Position numbers and translations under genes: made by a program
DNA from: Ignavibacteria bacterium
GTDB taxonomy: Bacteria > Bacteroidota > Ignavibacteria > Ignavibacteriales > Ignavibacteriaceae
Assembly (NCBI GenBank): GCA_030684555.1
Contig: JAUXVN010000039.1
Coordinates: 1-64,000 of the forward strand
Reading direction: 5' to 3'
Length of the DNA: 64,000 nt
Notes under the pieces: model-generated
The model's input: the letters and a program-made list of their open reading frames with translations, nothing else
The model's database searches: none
What the model was told of the DNA's origin: nothing
In this document: one piece after another, positions 25,034-34,145 of the stretch
Layout of the letters: every line of letters starts with the position of its first letter
Position numbering within the stretch: the stretch's first letter is position 1

Positions 25034-26539
25034 ATGAGTGATATACAGAAAGATTTAGCCGTTCATTTATATCCTTTCGCCCTTGGTTGCCTTGACAATG
25101 AAGATTTTGTTAAAGTTTTAAATCATATACGCGCTGGTGAAGAATTCCCTTATCAGGAGCTGGGGGAATATCAAAACTTAGCTTCACTACTCCCTTCTTT
25201 TCTGGAAATAGAAATGCCCGATCAATCTGTAAAAGATAAAGTAGCAAGAAAACTTTACAGATTAAAAGAACAAAAACGACCTGATCGAACAACAAAAATT
25301 GAATCTCCATCAGATGATTATGAGCAGATAAAAGAAGAACCTACAATTGAGGAGAGTCCGGTTAAAAAAGATCCATTTTCTGGTAATATTGATGAAGATA
25401 AAATTAGAGCTGAATTCCTTGAATCATCCGAAGTAGAAGAAACAACAACAACATTTGAATCTTACAAACCCGAGTCAGAACCCGAGCCTGAAATTGTTAT
25501 GGAAACAGAAGCCATTGAAGAGGAAGAGGTTGAGGAAGAGGTTGAGGAAGAAGAAACATTCAAACCGGTAACACCTTTCTCAAGAAGATCACCGGAGTTG
25601 AATAGACCAAAACAAGAGACGCAAGTTTCTTCACGTGAAAAACAAGATAAGCCTGAACGGGATAAATACGAAGAAGAACAAAATAAATTCTCATTCCCTA
25701 ACTCTGATAATGAAAGTCTTGATCCTTACCAATCATTTACCTCAGATGGAAAAGCTAGCGTTGATGCTACAATGGAATCAGCTCTTCCTTCATTTGATCA
25801 AAAAGATGAAAGCAGCGAGAATAGCTTTTCCTCAAGTTATGTAGCAGATTCTTACTCAACAGAAAATAATTATTCATCAAATTATCAAACTCCTCCACTA
25901 GAACAGTTCAGTAGTCCTAGATTTCAATCAATTAATCCTTCTCATGCTGCTCCTGTACCTGAAAAAATTATTGAAGAAAAAATTGTTGAGAAAATTGTTT
26001 ATCAGCCTTCTAAATCTGTTTCACCTGCTTTATTTATTTTCTTCATATTATTATTGGGAGCGGGGATTGCAACAGTTTATTATTTTCTGAATAAAGAAAT
26101 TAAAACTATGAGTAATTCTCATGCCGAACAGCTTGAAAAACTTATTACGGCAAATCAATCCTCATTGGACTATAAACCGTTATTGGACTTGATTGCTGTA
26201 AAAGCAACTCAAACAGTAACTTTAATTAGTGCAGATAAAAACTCAAATAGTTTTGCAAGGATATTCTATAATCCAAAAACTGAAAAAGGATTGGTAAGAA
26301 TAGATAACCTTGAAGTGCTTGATTCTGAACAAGTATATCATTTATGGGTAAGTGTTTACAGAAGTGTAACTTCATTGGGAACAATAAAATTTAATGGCGT
26401 GAATGAATTTTATCCGGTTCAAAATTTTCCGGATATTTTCAGTCTAAAAGAAGCAACTTTCTTTATAACTATTGAACTAGTTTCAGGATCACAAAATCCG
26501 ACATCTGCCCCAATACTTACGGGCTTATTTAAGAATTAA
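25034..26539 (+). CDS. Membrane anti-sigma factor, RskA-like, with long acidic linker
   Basis: A 501-residue protein, about twice the usual RskA length. The N-terminal sigma-binding part (~1-80; LYPFALGCLDNEDFVKVL) resembles the RskA zinc-less anti-sigma domain. A ~240-residue low-complexity acidic and Ser/Pro-rich linker follows, including EEEEVEEEVEEEE. One transmembrane helix (ALFIFFILLLGAGIATVYYF, ~334-353) leads to an extracytoplasmic RskA C-terminal domain (ARIFYNPKTEKGLVRIDNLE, VYHLWVSVYRS). It presumably sequesters the sigma factor encoded just upstream until envelope stress triggers proteolysis. Confidence 0.88.
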   Translation: MSDIQKDLAVHLYPFALGCLDNEDFVKVLNHIRAGEEFPYQELGEYQNLASLLPSFLEIEMPDQSVKDKVARKLYRLKEQKRPDRTTKIESPSDDYEQIKEEPTIEESPVKKDPFSGNIDEDKIRAEFLESSEVEETTTTFESYKPESEPEPEIVMETEAIEEEEVEEEVEEEETFKPVTPFSRRSPELNRPKQETQVSSREKQDKPERDKYEEEQNKFSFPNSDNESLDPYQSFTSDGKASVDATMESALPSFDQKDESSENSFSSSYVADSYSTENNYSSNYQTPPLEQFSSPRFQSINPSHAAPVPEKIIEEKIVEKIVYQPSKSVSPALFIFFILLLGAGIATVYYFLNKEIKTMSNSHAEQLEKLITANQSSLDYKPLLDLIAVKATQTVTLISADKNSNSFARIFYNPKTEKGLVRIDNLEVLDSEQVYHLWVSVYRSVTSLGTIKFNGVNEFYPVQNFPDIFSLKEATFFITIELVSGSQNPTSAPILTGLFKN

Positions 26540-26541
26540 TT

Positions 26542-27069
26542 TTAAGAGTCTGCAGGTTTAGTTTTTCGTTTGTCTAAAAGATAGATTGTAAAAGCTAAAC
26601 CTGCTAACAAAATAAAAAGCCAAAACTCTTCTGTAATTTCAATAAAAGAATCATATAAATTAATAATGCCAAAACTATCCTGATTAAAAATCAAAATTAG
26701 AGTAGTAAAGATTAGACCAACTGCGGCATATAGAAATGTTTTAGCAGAAACTTCATTCCAAAATAAAAACAAAAACCCGAACCCGACAGAGAGTAAAAAA
26801 GCAGGTAAATAAATATTACTAACATTATTGAATAAAAATTTCTCGGTAAGAGAAATAAATATTCCGGCAAAAAATAGTTGAGTTCCCAGGAATAAAGCCA
26901 ATCTTCTATCTGAATTAAAAGCGAGGAAAACAATTCCGAGTCCGCTTAATAATAAAACGAAAGAAAAAATCACAGAATAACTTAAACTTATAAATCCGAA
27001 CAGTTTTAAAACTATCGGAAGTATAAGGAATAAAGATATGTAAGGGAAAAATCCTTTGGTTAAATTCAT
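26542..27069 (-). CDS. Hypothetical six-helix membrane protein
   Basis: A 175-residue protein made of about six hydrophobic helices with short loops and a basic C-terminus (LLDKRKTKPADS). No family is recognised. It starts 14 bp after the arginase gene on the same strand, so it is probably co-expressed with it. It is convergent with the anti-sigma gene. Confidence 0.7.
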   Translation of the reverse strand: MNLTKGFFPYISLFLILPIVLKLFGFISLSYSVIFSFVLLLSGLGIVFLAFNSDRRLALFLGTQLFFAGIFISLTEKFLFNNVSNIYLPAFLLSVGFGFLFLFWNEVSAKTFLYAAVGLIFTTLILIFNQDSFGIINLYDSFIEITEEFWLFILLAGLAFTIYLLDKRKTKPADS

Positions 27070-27083
27070 TTGTTAAATAGCGA

Positions 27084-28007
27084 TTATAAAATTCTTTGTC
27101 CCATACTCGATGCAACTAAATCCACAGTAAATTCAGCAGTAGAATTTTTTGTATCAAGTATAGGGTTAACTTCTGTAATTTCAAGTGATGACATACAGCC
27201 GCAATCTGCTATTGTTTCCATTAGTAAATGTGCTTCTCTATAACTAAGTCCACCGGAAACCGGAGTTCCCACACCAGGAGCAATTGCAGGTTCAATGCTG
27301 TCAACATCAAAACTTACATGAATATGATCAACATTAGATTTGAACTGTTTAAGCACTCGAGAAATTATTCTATGGATTCCTAATTTATCAACATCGGTCA
27401 TTGTATAAACGGGAACATTTAGTTTTCTTATGTTATCTCTTTCGAGAGAGTCAATACTTCGTGCACCGATAATGACACAGTTTTCTGGTTTTAGTTTAGG
27501 AGAAAATCCTAAAAAATCAGTCAAACGTGAATCTCCGAGTCCAAGTGAAGCAGCTAAAGGCATCCCATGAATATTTCCGGATGGAGTTGTTTCGGGAGTA
27601 TTCATATCCGCATGTGCATCGATCCATATTACACCGAGTCTCAAATTATTCGTTTTACAATGCGAAGCTATTCCGGCTATTGTTCCAATAGCCATCGAAT
27701 GATCACCCCCCAGTACTAAAGGGAAATTATTATTCCCCAATGTTTTCAGAACTTTTTTTGCAAGTAATTCATTTGTTTTAACGATTTCTTTTAAGTAGCG
27801 AAGTTTTGGGTTCCCAACTTTTTGTTTTTCGATTATCTGAATTGAAATGTCACCATGATCAATAACTTTATAACCTAATCCCTCTAACTTTTCACCAAGG
27901 TGAGCAATACGTATCGCAGATGGACCCATATCAACACCGCGTCTTCCCGACCCCAAATCAACAGGAAAACCAATTATTTCAACAGTTTTAGATTGAACTA
28001 TTTTCAT
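27084..28007 (-). CDS. rocF: Arginase
   Basis: A 307-residue ureohydrolase that hydrolyses arginine to ornithine and urea. All manganese-binding motifs are visible: GGDHSMAIG, WIDAHADMNTPE, and SFDVDSIEPAIAPGVGTPVS. The SGNIHGMPLA loop is typical of true arginases rather than agmatinases. Length is normal. No urease or ornithine aminotransferase gene is nearby. It is likely the first gene of a two-gene unit with the membrane protein downstream. Confidence 0.93.
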   Translation of the reverse strand: MKIVQSKTVEIIGFPVDLGSGRRGVDMGPSAIRIAHLGEKLEGLGYKVIDHGDISIQIIEKQKVGNPKLRYLKEIVKTNELLAKKVLKTLGNNNFPLVLGGDHSMAIGTIAGIASHCKTNNLRLGVIWIDAHADMNTPETTPSGNIHGMPLAASLGLGDSRLTDFLGFSPKLKPENCVIIGARSIDSLERDNIRKLNVPVYTMTDVDKLGIHRIISRVLKQFKSNVDHIHVSFDVDSIEPAIAPGVGTPVSGGLSYREAHLLMETIADCGCMSSLEITEVNPILDTKNSTAEFTVDLVASSMGQRIL

Positions 28008-28153
28008 TACTCCTCAAAAAATAATATAGCAAATTGTAGATGAACCAAATTAAAAAGATTCAACTTAATAAACCATGAAGATTTCACTTCAGTTTTGTAA
28101 CTTTACATATAGAATTTATAAATACAAAACAGAAACTATACTTCGAGAATTAC

Positions 28154-29500
28154 ATGCAAGAACCTATTTTACGTGTCGGAATTCTATCTGCTCCCAAAAT
28201 AAAATTTGAATTAAATGGTGATTTCATTTTAAGCGGTCACACTGATTTGTTCAGTGGAGTTTTTTCAGCCGAAATAAAAGAGAATAAAATTGTTATAAAC
28301 GGGAACGGTAAGAAAATTATTTTTGACCAAACTGTTACAATGCAGCCGAATGAACCTGAAACCGAATTCTTTACATTAAGAGATGTTATGATTGGGGTTA
28401 GATTTCATTGGGAGAGATTAGAGAAACAGAGCTTTAAGGGGTCACTTCAATTAATTATTGATGGCGCAAAAATTACTGCGATAAATCTTATAACTGCAGA
28501 GGAGTATTTAATGAGCGTCATTTCTTCAGAAATGAGTTCCAAGTCAACACTTGATTTACTTAAAGCACATGCAGTTATTTCACGAAGTTGGACTTTTGCG
28601 CAAATTGAGAAAGCAAAAATTTTGCAATTAACAGAAAAAGAGCAGCATCCTCAAACAGCTACTGAAGATGAAATAATCAGATGGTACGACAGGGAAGATC
28701 ATACCCTTTTTGATGTTTGTGCCGATGATCATTGTCAACGGTATCAAGGCATTACAAAAATATTTACCGATATTTCAAAACAAGCCGTTCAAGAAACGCG
28801 TGGATTAGTGTTAATGTTTGATGATACGATTTGTGATACACGTTTTTCAAAATCATGCGGAGGTATTTCGGAATATTTTGAAAATCTATGGGAACCGGTT
28901 CACTATCCATATTTAATTCCGGTTATTGATTACAAATATGAACCTGATAATTTTAATTTCGATTTCACCAAAGAGAGTAATGCTGAAAAATGGATCAAGG
29001 GAAATCCACCATCATTCTGTAATACTACCGATAAAATTATTTTATCACAAATACTTTTAGATTACGATCAGGAGACAACTGATTTTTACAGATGGAAAGT
29101 TCATTATACTCAGGAAGAAGTTACCAATTTACTGAAAGAAAAATTAGGGATCGATTTTGGAGATGTTGTCGATTTCATCCCGATTGAAAGAGGAGCTTCA
29201 GCAAGACTAATTAAATTAAAGATTATAGGAACTAAGAAAACAGTAACTATCGGGAAAGAGTTAGAAATTAGAAGAGCCTTATCAAAAACTCATTTATATA
29301 GTTCGGCAATAATTTTTGAAAAGAAAGAACCTTTAGTTGATGGGGTGCCAAGCGGATTTATTTTGCACGGTGCCGGATGGGGACATGGCGCAGGGTTATG
29401 TCAAATAGGTGCAGCAGTTATGGCGGCAATGGGTTATCGATTTGATGAAATTCTGTTACACTACTATAAAAATGCTATTATGAAGAAAATTTATTCCTAA
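28154..29500 (+). CDS. SpoIID/LytB-domain protein
   Basis: A 448-residue protein with the SpoIID core: ITAEEYLMSVISSEMSSKST, LLKAHAVISRSWTFAQ, TRGLVLMFDDTICDTRFSKS followed by CGG, and the C-terminal GAGWGHGAGLCQIGAAVMA. SpoIID is a peptidoglycan lytic transglycosylase in sporulating bacteria, and homologues occur in many non-sporulating Bacteroidota. No signal peptide is evident, which is odd for a wall enzyme. It heads a run of three plus-strand genes with a glycosyltransferase and an inositol-phosphatase-type enzyme. Confidence 0.9.
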   Translation: MQEPILRVGILSAPKIKFELNGDFILSGHTDLFSGVFSAEIKENKIVINGNGKKIIFDQTVTMQPNEPETEFFTLRDVMIGVRFHWERLEKQSFKGSLQLIIDGAKITAINLITAEEYLMSVISSEMSSKSTLDLLKAHAVISRSWTFAQIEKAKILQLTEKEQHPQTATEDEIIRWYDREDHTLFDVCADDHCQRYQGITKIFTDISKQAVQETRGLVLMFDDTICDTRFSKSCGGISEYFENLWEPVHYPYLIPVIDYKYEPDNFNFDFTKESNAEKWIKGNPPSFCNTTDKIILSQILLDYDQETTDFYRWKVHYTQEEVTNLLKEKLGIDFGDVVDFIPIERGASARLIKLKIIGTKKTVTIGKELEIRRALSKTHLYSSAIIFEKKEPLVDGVPSGFILHGAGWGHGAGLCQIGAAVMAAMGYRFDEILLHYYKNAIMKKIYS

Positions 29501-29519
29501 GATTAATTAGCGATTAATA

Positions 29520-30623
29520 ATGAAACTACTTTTTTCATGTTTATCGAGAAGTTGGGGTGGAATGGAGATGTACACATTAACTTCACTTCTTGCTCTGAAA
29601 AATAATGAAATCGAAGTTGATTTGTTATGTTATCCGGACTCAAAACTTCACCTTGAAGCGATAAAAAATTCAGTAAATGTAGTAACCATTAAAGCTAAAA
29701 GTTATTTCCATCCTTTACAGATAAATAAAGTTAAAAATACCATCCACAAAAACCATTATGACATAGTGCATACTCACGCTTCAAAGGATTTGTGGATACT
29801 TGTTCCAGCGTTGTCTTATATCAAAAAAAGAATTCCCTTAGCCTTGACAAAACACGTCGGGTCATTCATTGTTAAAAAAGATTTTCTACATAGATGGATT
29901 TATTCAAGAGTTGATCTAATCTTTGCAATAAGCGGAATCATTAAAAAAAATCTTTTAGATACATGTCCGGTTAATGAAAGAACTATTTCCATCTTATACG
30001 ATGGTATTGATACAGAAAGATTTAAAAGATCTGATTCAACTTCATCTTCTGTGAGAAATGAATTTAATATTAGTGAAAATGAAATTGTGATTGGAATGAC
30101 CGGAAGATTTAGCCCGGGGAAAGGACAATTAGATTTTCTAAGCTGTGCTGAAGTTCTTAACAAAAAATTTAATAATCTAAAGTTTCTTATAGTTGGAGAA
30201 GCAAGTTTCAGTGAAGATGATTATGCATCAGAAGTTCTACTAAAAGGGAAATTTATACATAATGTAATTTTTACCGGTTTCAGATCTGACATTCCTGATG
30301 TACTGGCAGCTATGGATATTTTTGTTTTTCCTTCACATGCAGAGGCATTCGGAATGGCGTTGGTCGAAGCAATGTCTATGGAACTTCCCTCCGTTGCTAC
30401 ACGTTCGGATGGAGTGCTTGATATTATTGATGATCAGCATGACGGCTTATTTTTTGAAAATAAAAATAATATTGATCTTGCAGACAAAATATCATTATTG
30501 ATTACGGATCAAGGACTTCGTTTGAGATTAGGAAAAGCTGCAAGAGGAAAAGTTTTAAGTAAGTTTGAATTGAAAAAAGTAACAGAGCTATTAATTAATT
30601 ATTATTCGAATATCATAAACTGA
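29520..30623 (+). CDS. Glycosyltransferase family 4 (GT-B)
   Basis: A 367-residue GT-B enzyme. The N-terminal acceptor domain begins LLFSCLSRSWGGMEMYT. The C-terminal nucleotide-sugar domain contains GMTGRFSPGKGQLDFL and the family motif FPSHAEAFGMALVEAMSMEL (E-x7-E). It transfers a sugar from a nucleotide donor, probably to a cell-surface glycan or lipid; donor and acceptor are not readable. It is linked to the SpoIID-like gene (19 bp) and to the next gene (8 bp). Confidence 0.92.
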   Translation: MKLLFSCLSRSWGGMEMYTLTSLLALKNNEIEVDLLCYPDSKLHLEAIKNSVNVVTIKAKSYFHPLQINKVKNTIHKNHYDIVHTHASKDLWILVPALSYIKKRIPLALTKHVGSFIVKKDFLHRWIYSRVDLIFAISGIIKKNLLDTCPVNERTISILYDGIDTERFKRSDSTSSSVRNEFNISENEIVIGMTGRFSPGKGQLDFLSCAEVLNKKFNNLKFLIVGEASFSEDDYASEVLLKGKFIHNVIFTGFRSDIPDVLAAMDIFVFPSHAEAFGMALVEAMSMELPSVATRSDGVLDIIDDQHDGLFFENKNNIDLADKISLLITDQGLRLRLGKAARGKVLSKFELKKVTELLINYYSNIIN

Positions 30624-30631
30624 AAAGATTA

Positions 30632-31387
30632 ATGAAAGAATTTAAGGAATTCGCCAAAGTATTAGCTGATGCCAGCGGGGTTATCATTAAAAACTATTTT
30701 CGTACAAAAGTAAGTGTAGATTCCAAGAGTGATGATTCCCCCGTAACTATCGCTGATAAAAAAGCTGAAGAAATAATGCGTGAAATGATAATGAAGACTT
30801 TTCCCGAGCACGGTATTATTGGGGAAGAGTTCGGAATGTATCAGACTGAAGCGGAATATCAATGGATTATTGATCCAATTGACGGGACAAAAAGTTTTAT
30901 TTCAGGAGCAATAACATTTGGAACACTTATAGCTTTATCGAAGAATGGAAAACCAGTTCTTGGAGTCATCAATCAACCGGTAATGAATGAATATTTAATC
31001 GGGGATAATGAATCAGCCTTTATTAACGGGGTTAAAACTTTGGTTAGAAATGTAAACTCTTTAAGCGATGCAACTCTTCTTACAACTGATCATCTTAATA
31101 TTGCGATGTATCAAGACAGAGAGAAGTTTAACGCTTTATTGCGCCGGGTTAAATTATATAGAAATTGGGGTGATTGTTACGGTTACTATTTGTTAGCCAC
31201 AGGTTTTGCCGATATTATGATTGACCCAATCATGAACATTTGGGATACTATGGCGTTAATCCCTATTATTAATGGTGCAGGAGGTATCATTACAGATTAT
31301 CAGGGTAATTCTGCAGAAACGGGTGATTCGATAATTGCTTCAACTCCAATGATTCACGCACATGTCATTGAACTTCTTAATAATTAA
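30632..31387 (+). CDS. hisN: Inositol-monophosphatase-family enzyme, probable histidinol-phosphatase
   Basis: A 251-residue protein with the metal-binding motifs of the family: GEEFG, DPIDGTKSFISG and IWDTMALIPIINGAGG. The short length and the TKSFISGAITFGTLIAL segment favour the histidinol-phosphatase (HisN) subgroup over inositol or 3'-phosphoadenosine phosphatases. No other histidine-biosynthesis gene is in the window. The symbol is tentative. It is convergent with the next gene. Confidence 0.85.
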   Translation: MKEFKEFAKVLADASGVIIKNYFRTKVSVDSKSDDSPVTIADKKAEEIMREMIMKTFPEHGIIGEEFGMYQTEAEYQWIIDPIDGTKSFISGAITFGTLIALSKNGKPVLGVINQPVMNEYLIGDNESAFINGVKTLVRNVNSLSDATLLTTDHLNIAMYQDREKFNALLRRVKLYRNWGDCYGYYLLATGFADIMIDPIMNIWDTMALIPIINGAGGIITDYQGNSAETGDSIIASTPMIHAHVIELLNN

Positions 31388-31398
31388 ACTGATGGATC

Positions 31399-32169
31399 TT
31401 AATGTAGAATAATCGATAAAATTAAAGTTATTAAACTTGTCACTAATCCCCATGTTTTAGGATTAGCCGATCTAAAAATTATTACGCCAAAGAGTGTCCA
31501 TATTAAGAAATAACTGAAACTACCAATAGTAAATAGTTCTATAGGATTTGCAAACTGACTGCCGACCATATTCAGTTCAAAAGTTTTATATACCGGAAAA
31601 ACAAAAAATCCATATAATGCAAACGGAATAATTGTAAATAGCGTTAACTTTTTTGTATGTGGATGTTCATTAAAATATTCCAATCCGGTTCTGACTGACA
31701 ATAACAGCCCAAAGAAAAATGTGATGAATAAAAGCACCTTCATAGTTATAGGGACTTTCCCCATAAAAATAATTTCTTCTTCCTTTTTGGTTGGGATGAA
31801 ATATTTCTTCCCATTTTTTTCAAGTTCAACTTTATAAAAGATTTTTTTTAGTGGACCAGGATACGGTATTTCGCCGACGAGTAATCTATTCTGATTTGAT
31901 AGTAAAATTGTGTCCCATGAGTTATTGGAATTTACTTTTGAAAATAGAACTATTCCTTTTACTGAGTCAATATCACATCTGATACTGATTTTGAAACTAC
32001 TACTGTCCCGGATAATCTTTTCAAAGTAATAAGTAACTTTTTTACCATCTATACCGATTGTTCCGCTTACCGGAAATTCGGGACCGGTCACGTTTTTCGT
32101 ATATCCGGCTAAAAGTGTAATAAATAAAGCTGCGGTCCAAAGAATAATAGTTTGTTTCATTCTGTTCAT
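31399..32169 (-). CDS. Hypothetical membrane protein
   Basis: A 256-residue protein with an N-terminal hydrophobic segment, an extracytoplasmic beta-rich domain (~25-140; VTYYFEKIIRDSSSFKISI, KIFYKVELEKNGKKYFIP), then four predicted helices (~143-165, 175-192, 212-232, 238-256). No family is recognised. Start could be the first ATG or the one three codons later. Confidence 0.7.
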   Translation of the reverse strand: MNRMKQTIILWTAALFITLLAGYTKNVTGPEFPVSGTIGIDGKKVTYYFEKIIRDSSSFKISIRCDIDSVKGIVLFSKVNSNNSWDTILLSNQNRLLVGEIPYPGPLKKIFYKVELEKNGKKYFIPTKKEEEIIFMGKVPITMKVLLFITFFFGLLLSVRTGLEYFNEHPHTKKLTLFTIIPFALYGFFVFPVYKTFELNMVGSQFANPIELFTIGSFSYFLIWTLFGVIIFRSANPKTWGLVTSLITLILSIILH

Positions 32170-32298
32170 TTTGTTAAAAAGTATGGTTGCTCAAAAATAC
32201 AAATTTTTTGGTGAATCGTTTTTTATTTTCATAATTAGTAAATAAATTAATCACCCACTAATTGAAAAGCTATTGTGTAATTAAATATTAATTGATTA

Positions 32299-33114
32299 AT
32301 GCCAAAACCGTTATTTATAACTAAAGATGTTCAGGGGAAAAGATTCTTAAGATCGGGGAGAGACAAAATTGTAGGTGATGTAATCTATCATCGAGAGCAA
32401 TCGTATTCACATCTCAATCATAAACGGGATATTATTGTATGGCTGCCTCCTTCATACAAAATAGATCGTACCAAGCATTATCCTGTTTTATACATGCACG
32501 ACGGTCAGAACATTATGGATCCCAAAACCGCCTATATTGGAGTTGATTGGCGTGTTGATGAAACGGTTTCAAAATTGATTAAATCCAATTTAATGAATGA
32601 AGTTATTATTGTCGGAATTTATAATTCACCCGATAGACTTGAAGAATACAGCGATTCAGTAAAAGGGCATCATTACCTTAAATATCTCGCTACAGAATTA
32701 AAAGAATTTATTGATTCAAATTACAGAACATTAACAGATAGGGAAAATACATCCGTTATGGGTTCCTCAATGGGAGGATTAATTTCTTTTCTATTAGTTT
32801 GGATTTATCCGAATGTGTTTTCAAAAACCGCATGTTTATCAAGCGCATTCTATTTTGATAATAATAAAGTTTTCCGGATGATTGAAAAATATGAGGGATT
32901 AAAGAAACATATTAAGATTTATATTGATAGCGGCGAAGACGGAAAAAGAGACGCACAAAAAATGTTTTCACTTCTTACAAGCAAAGGTTATATAATAGGG
33001 GAAGATCTGGATTATTATTATGATAAAGGAGCACTTCACACTGAAAAAGCATGGGGAGATAGATTAGAAAGACCGCTGCTATTTTTTTTGGGGAAGAAAT
33101 CTGATGGCTATTAG
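32299..33114 (+). CDS. Alpha/beta-hydrolase esterase (esterase D / Fes type)
   Basis: A 271-residue esterase-fold protein. Features are DIIVWLPPSYKI, YPVLYMHDGQNIMDP, the nucleophile elbow GSSMGG, an acidic SGEDGKRDAQ segment and a C-terminal LHTEKAW histidine. It belongs to the putative-esterase family that includes enterochelin esterase and S-formylglutathione hydrolase relatives. No signal peptide is seen. Substrate is unknown. Confidence 0.9.
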   Translation: MPKPLFITKDVQGKRFLRSGRDKIVGDVIYHREQSYSHLNHKRDIIVWLPPSYKIDRTKHYPVLYMHDGQNIMDPKTAYIGVDWRVDETVSKLIKSNLMNEVIIVGIYNSPDRLEEYSDSVKGHHYLKYLATELKEFIDSNYRTLTDRENTSVMGSSMGGLISFLLVWIYPNVFSKTACLSSAFYFDNNKVFRMIEKYEGLKKHIKIYIDSGEDGKRDAQKMFSLLTSKGYIIGEDLDYYYDKGALHTEKAWGDRLERPLLFFLGKKSDGY

Positions 33115-33204
33115 GTTAACCGCAAGTGAAAGTTCAATTCAATCTGTTTAATGAAAAGAGAAATTTTATTGTTATTTTAGAACACTTTATTTTTGGAAAT
33201 TTAA

Positions 33205-33975
33205 TTGACACGTTTTTTTTCTAAGCTCGGCAGAATTGCAATAAATCTTTTTCAAGAGATTGGACAAGTTTCACAACTGTTTTTCGGTATTTTAAAAAAT
33301 CTCCACAAAATACCAAAGAATAGAAAACTTGTTCTTTTTCAAATGGAACACATAGGGGTGAATTCTCTTCCATTAGTTTTGATTATTGCGACATTCACCG
33401 GAGCTGTTGCTGCATGGCAGGCGGCTTATCAATTAAAGGGAATTGCTCCAATATCATTTCTTGGCGGCTCAACAAGCCGGGCAATAATTACCGAACTTGG
33501 ACCAGTATTAACCGGTATTGTAATCGCCGGTAGAGTTGGTGCTTCTATTGCCGCTGAACTTGGAACAATGAAAGTAACCGAACAGATTGATGCTCTTGAA
33601 TGTATGGCAATCAGTCCGGTACGTTATCTTGTTATGCCGCGTTTTGTTGCCGCTGTCATTATGATGCCTCTAATAGTAATTTTTGCTAATGTAATCGCAG
33701 TGATTGGAGCTTATGTAGTTAGTGATTATTTCCTTGGTGTTTCCGAAGCAGTATTTTTCCAATCTGTAAAAAGATATTTCATCTTCTTTGATTTTGTCGC
33801 CGGCGTTATTAAAACAGTTTTTTTTGGTGCTGTTACTTCATTAGTCGGCTGCCATATCGGTTTAAGAACTGAAGGGGGAGCCGAAGGTGTAGGACTTTCA
33901 ACAATTAGATCATTCGTTCTTTCAGCAGCATTGATATTAATCCTCGATTATGTCCTCTGGATGTTTTTATTCTAA
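33205..33975 (+). CDS. MlaE/YrbE-family ABC permease
   Basis: A 256-residue permease with the family signature GRVGASIAAELGTMKVTEQI and LGPVLTGIVIAGRV, and five or six helices. MlaE proteins move phospholipids between inner and outer membranes together with an MlaF ATPase and an MlaD lipid-binding protein. The start is TTG with a GGA site 8 bases upstream. Neither partner gene follows; the next gene is malic enzyme. Confidence 0.92.
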   Translation: MTRFFSKLGRIAINLFQEIGQVSQLFFGILKNLHKIPKNRKLVLFQMEHIGVNSLPLVLIIATFTGAVAAWQAAYQLKGIAPISFLGGSTSRAIITELGPVLTGIVIAGRVGASIAAELGTMKVTEQIDALECMAISPVRYLVMPRFVAAVIMMPLIVIFANVIAVIGAYVVSDYFLGVSEAVFFQSVKRYFIFFDFVAGVIKTVFFGAVTSLVGCHIGLRTEGGAEGVGLSTIRSFVLSAALILILDYVLWMFLF

Positions 33976-34145
33976 TCGGAACAACAGATCTCTTTTAATC
34001 TAAGACAGATTCATTATTATTAAGAATAGTCAGTTTGATTGAACTGCATTTCATTGCATTTACTCACTCAAATCCTTAAGTTTTCACATCGGTTTTTATT
34101 TAATTTTTATTCAAAATAACTCAACGAATTTTCAGGAGAACCCAA

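Noticed and set aside
25500-25560. Glu-rich repeat in the anti-sigma gene considered as a CRISPR-like or minisatellite array
   Set aside because: The repeat is short, coding and in frame; it is simple acidic low-complexity sequence.
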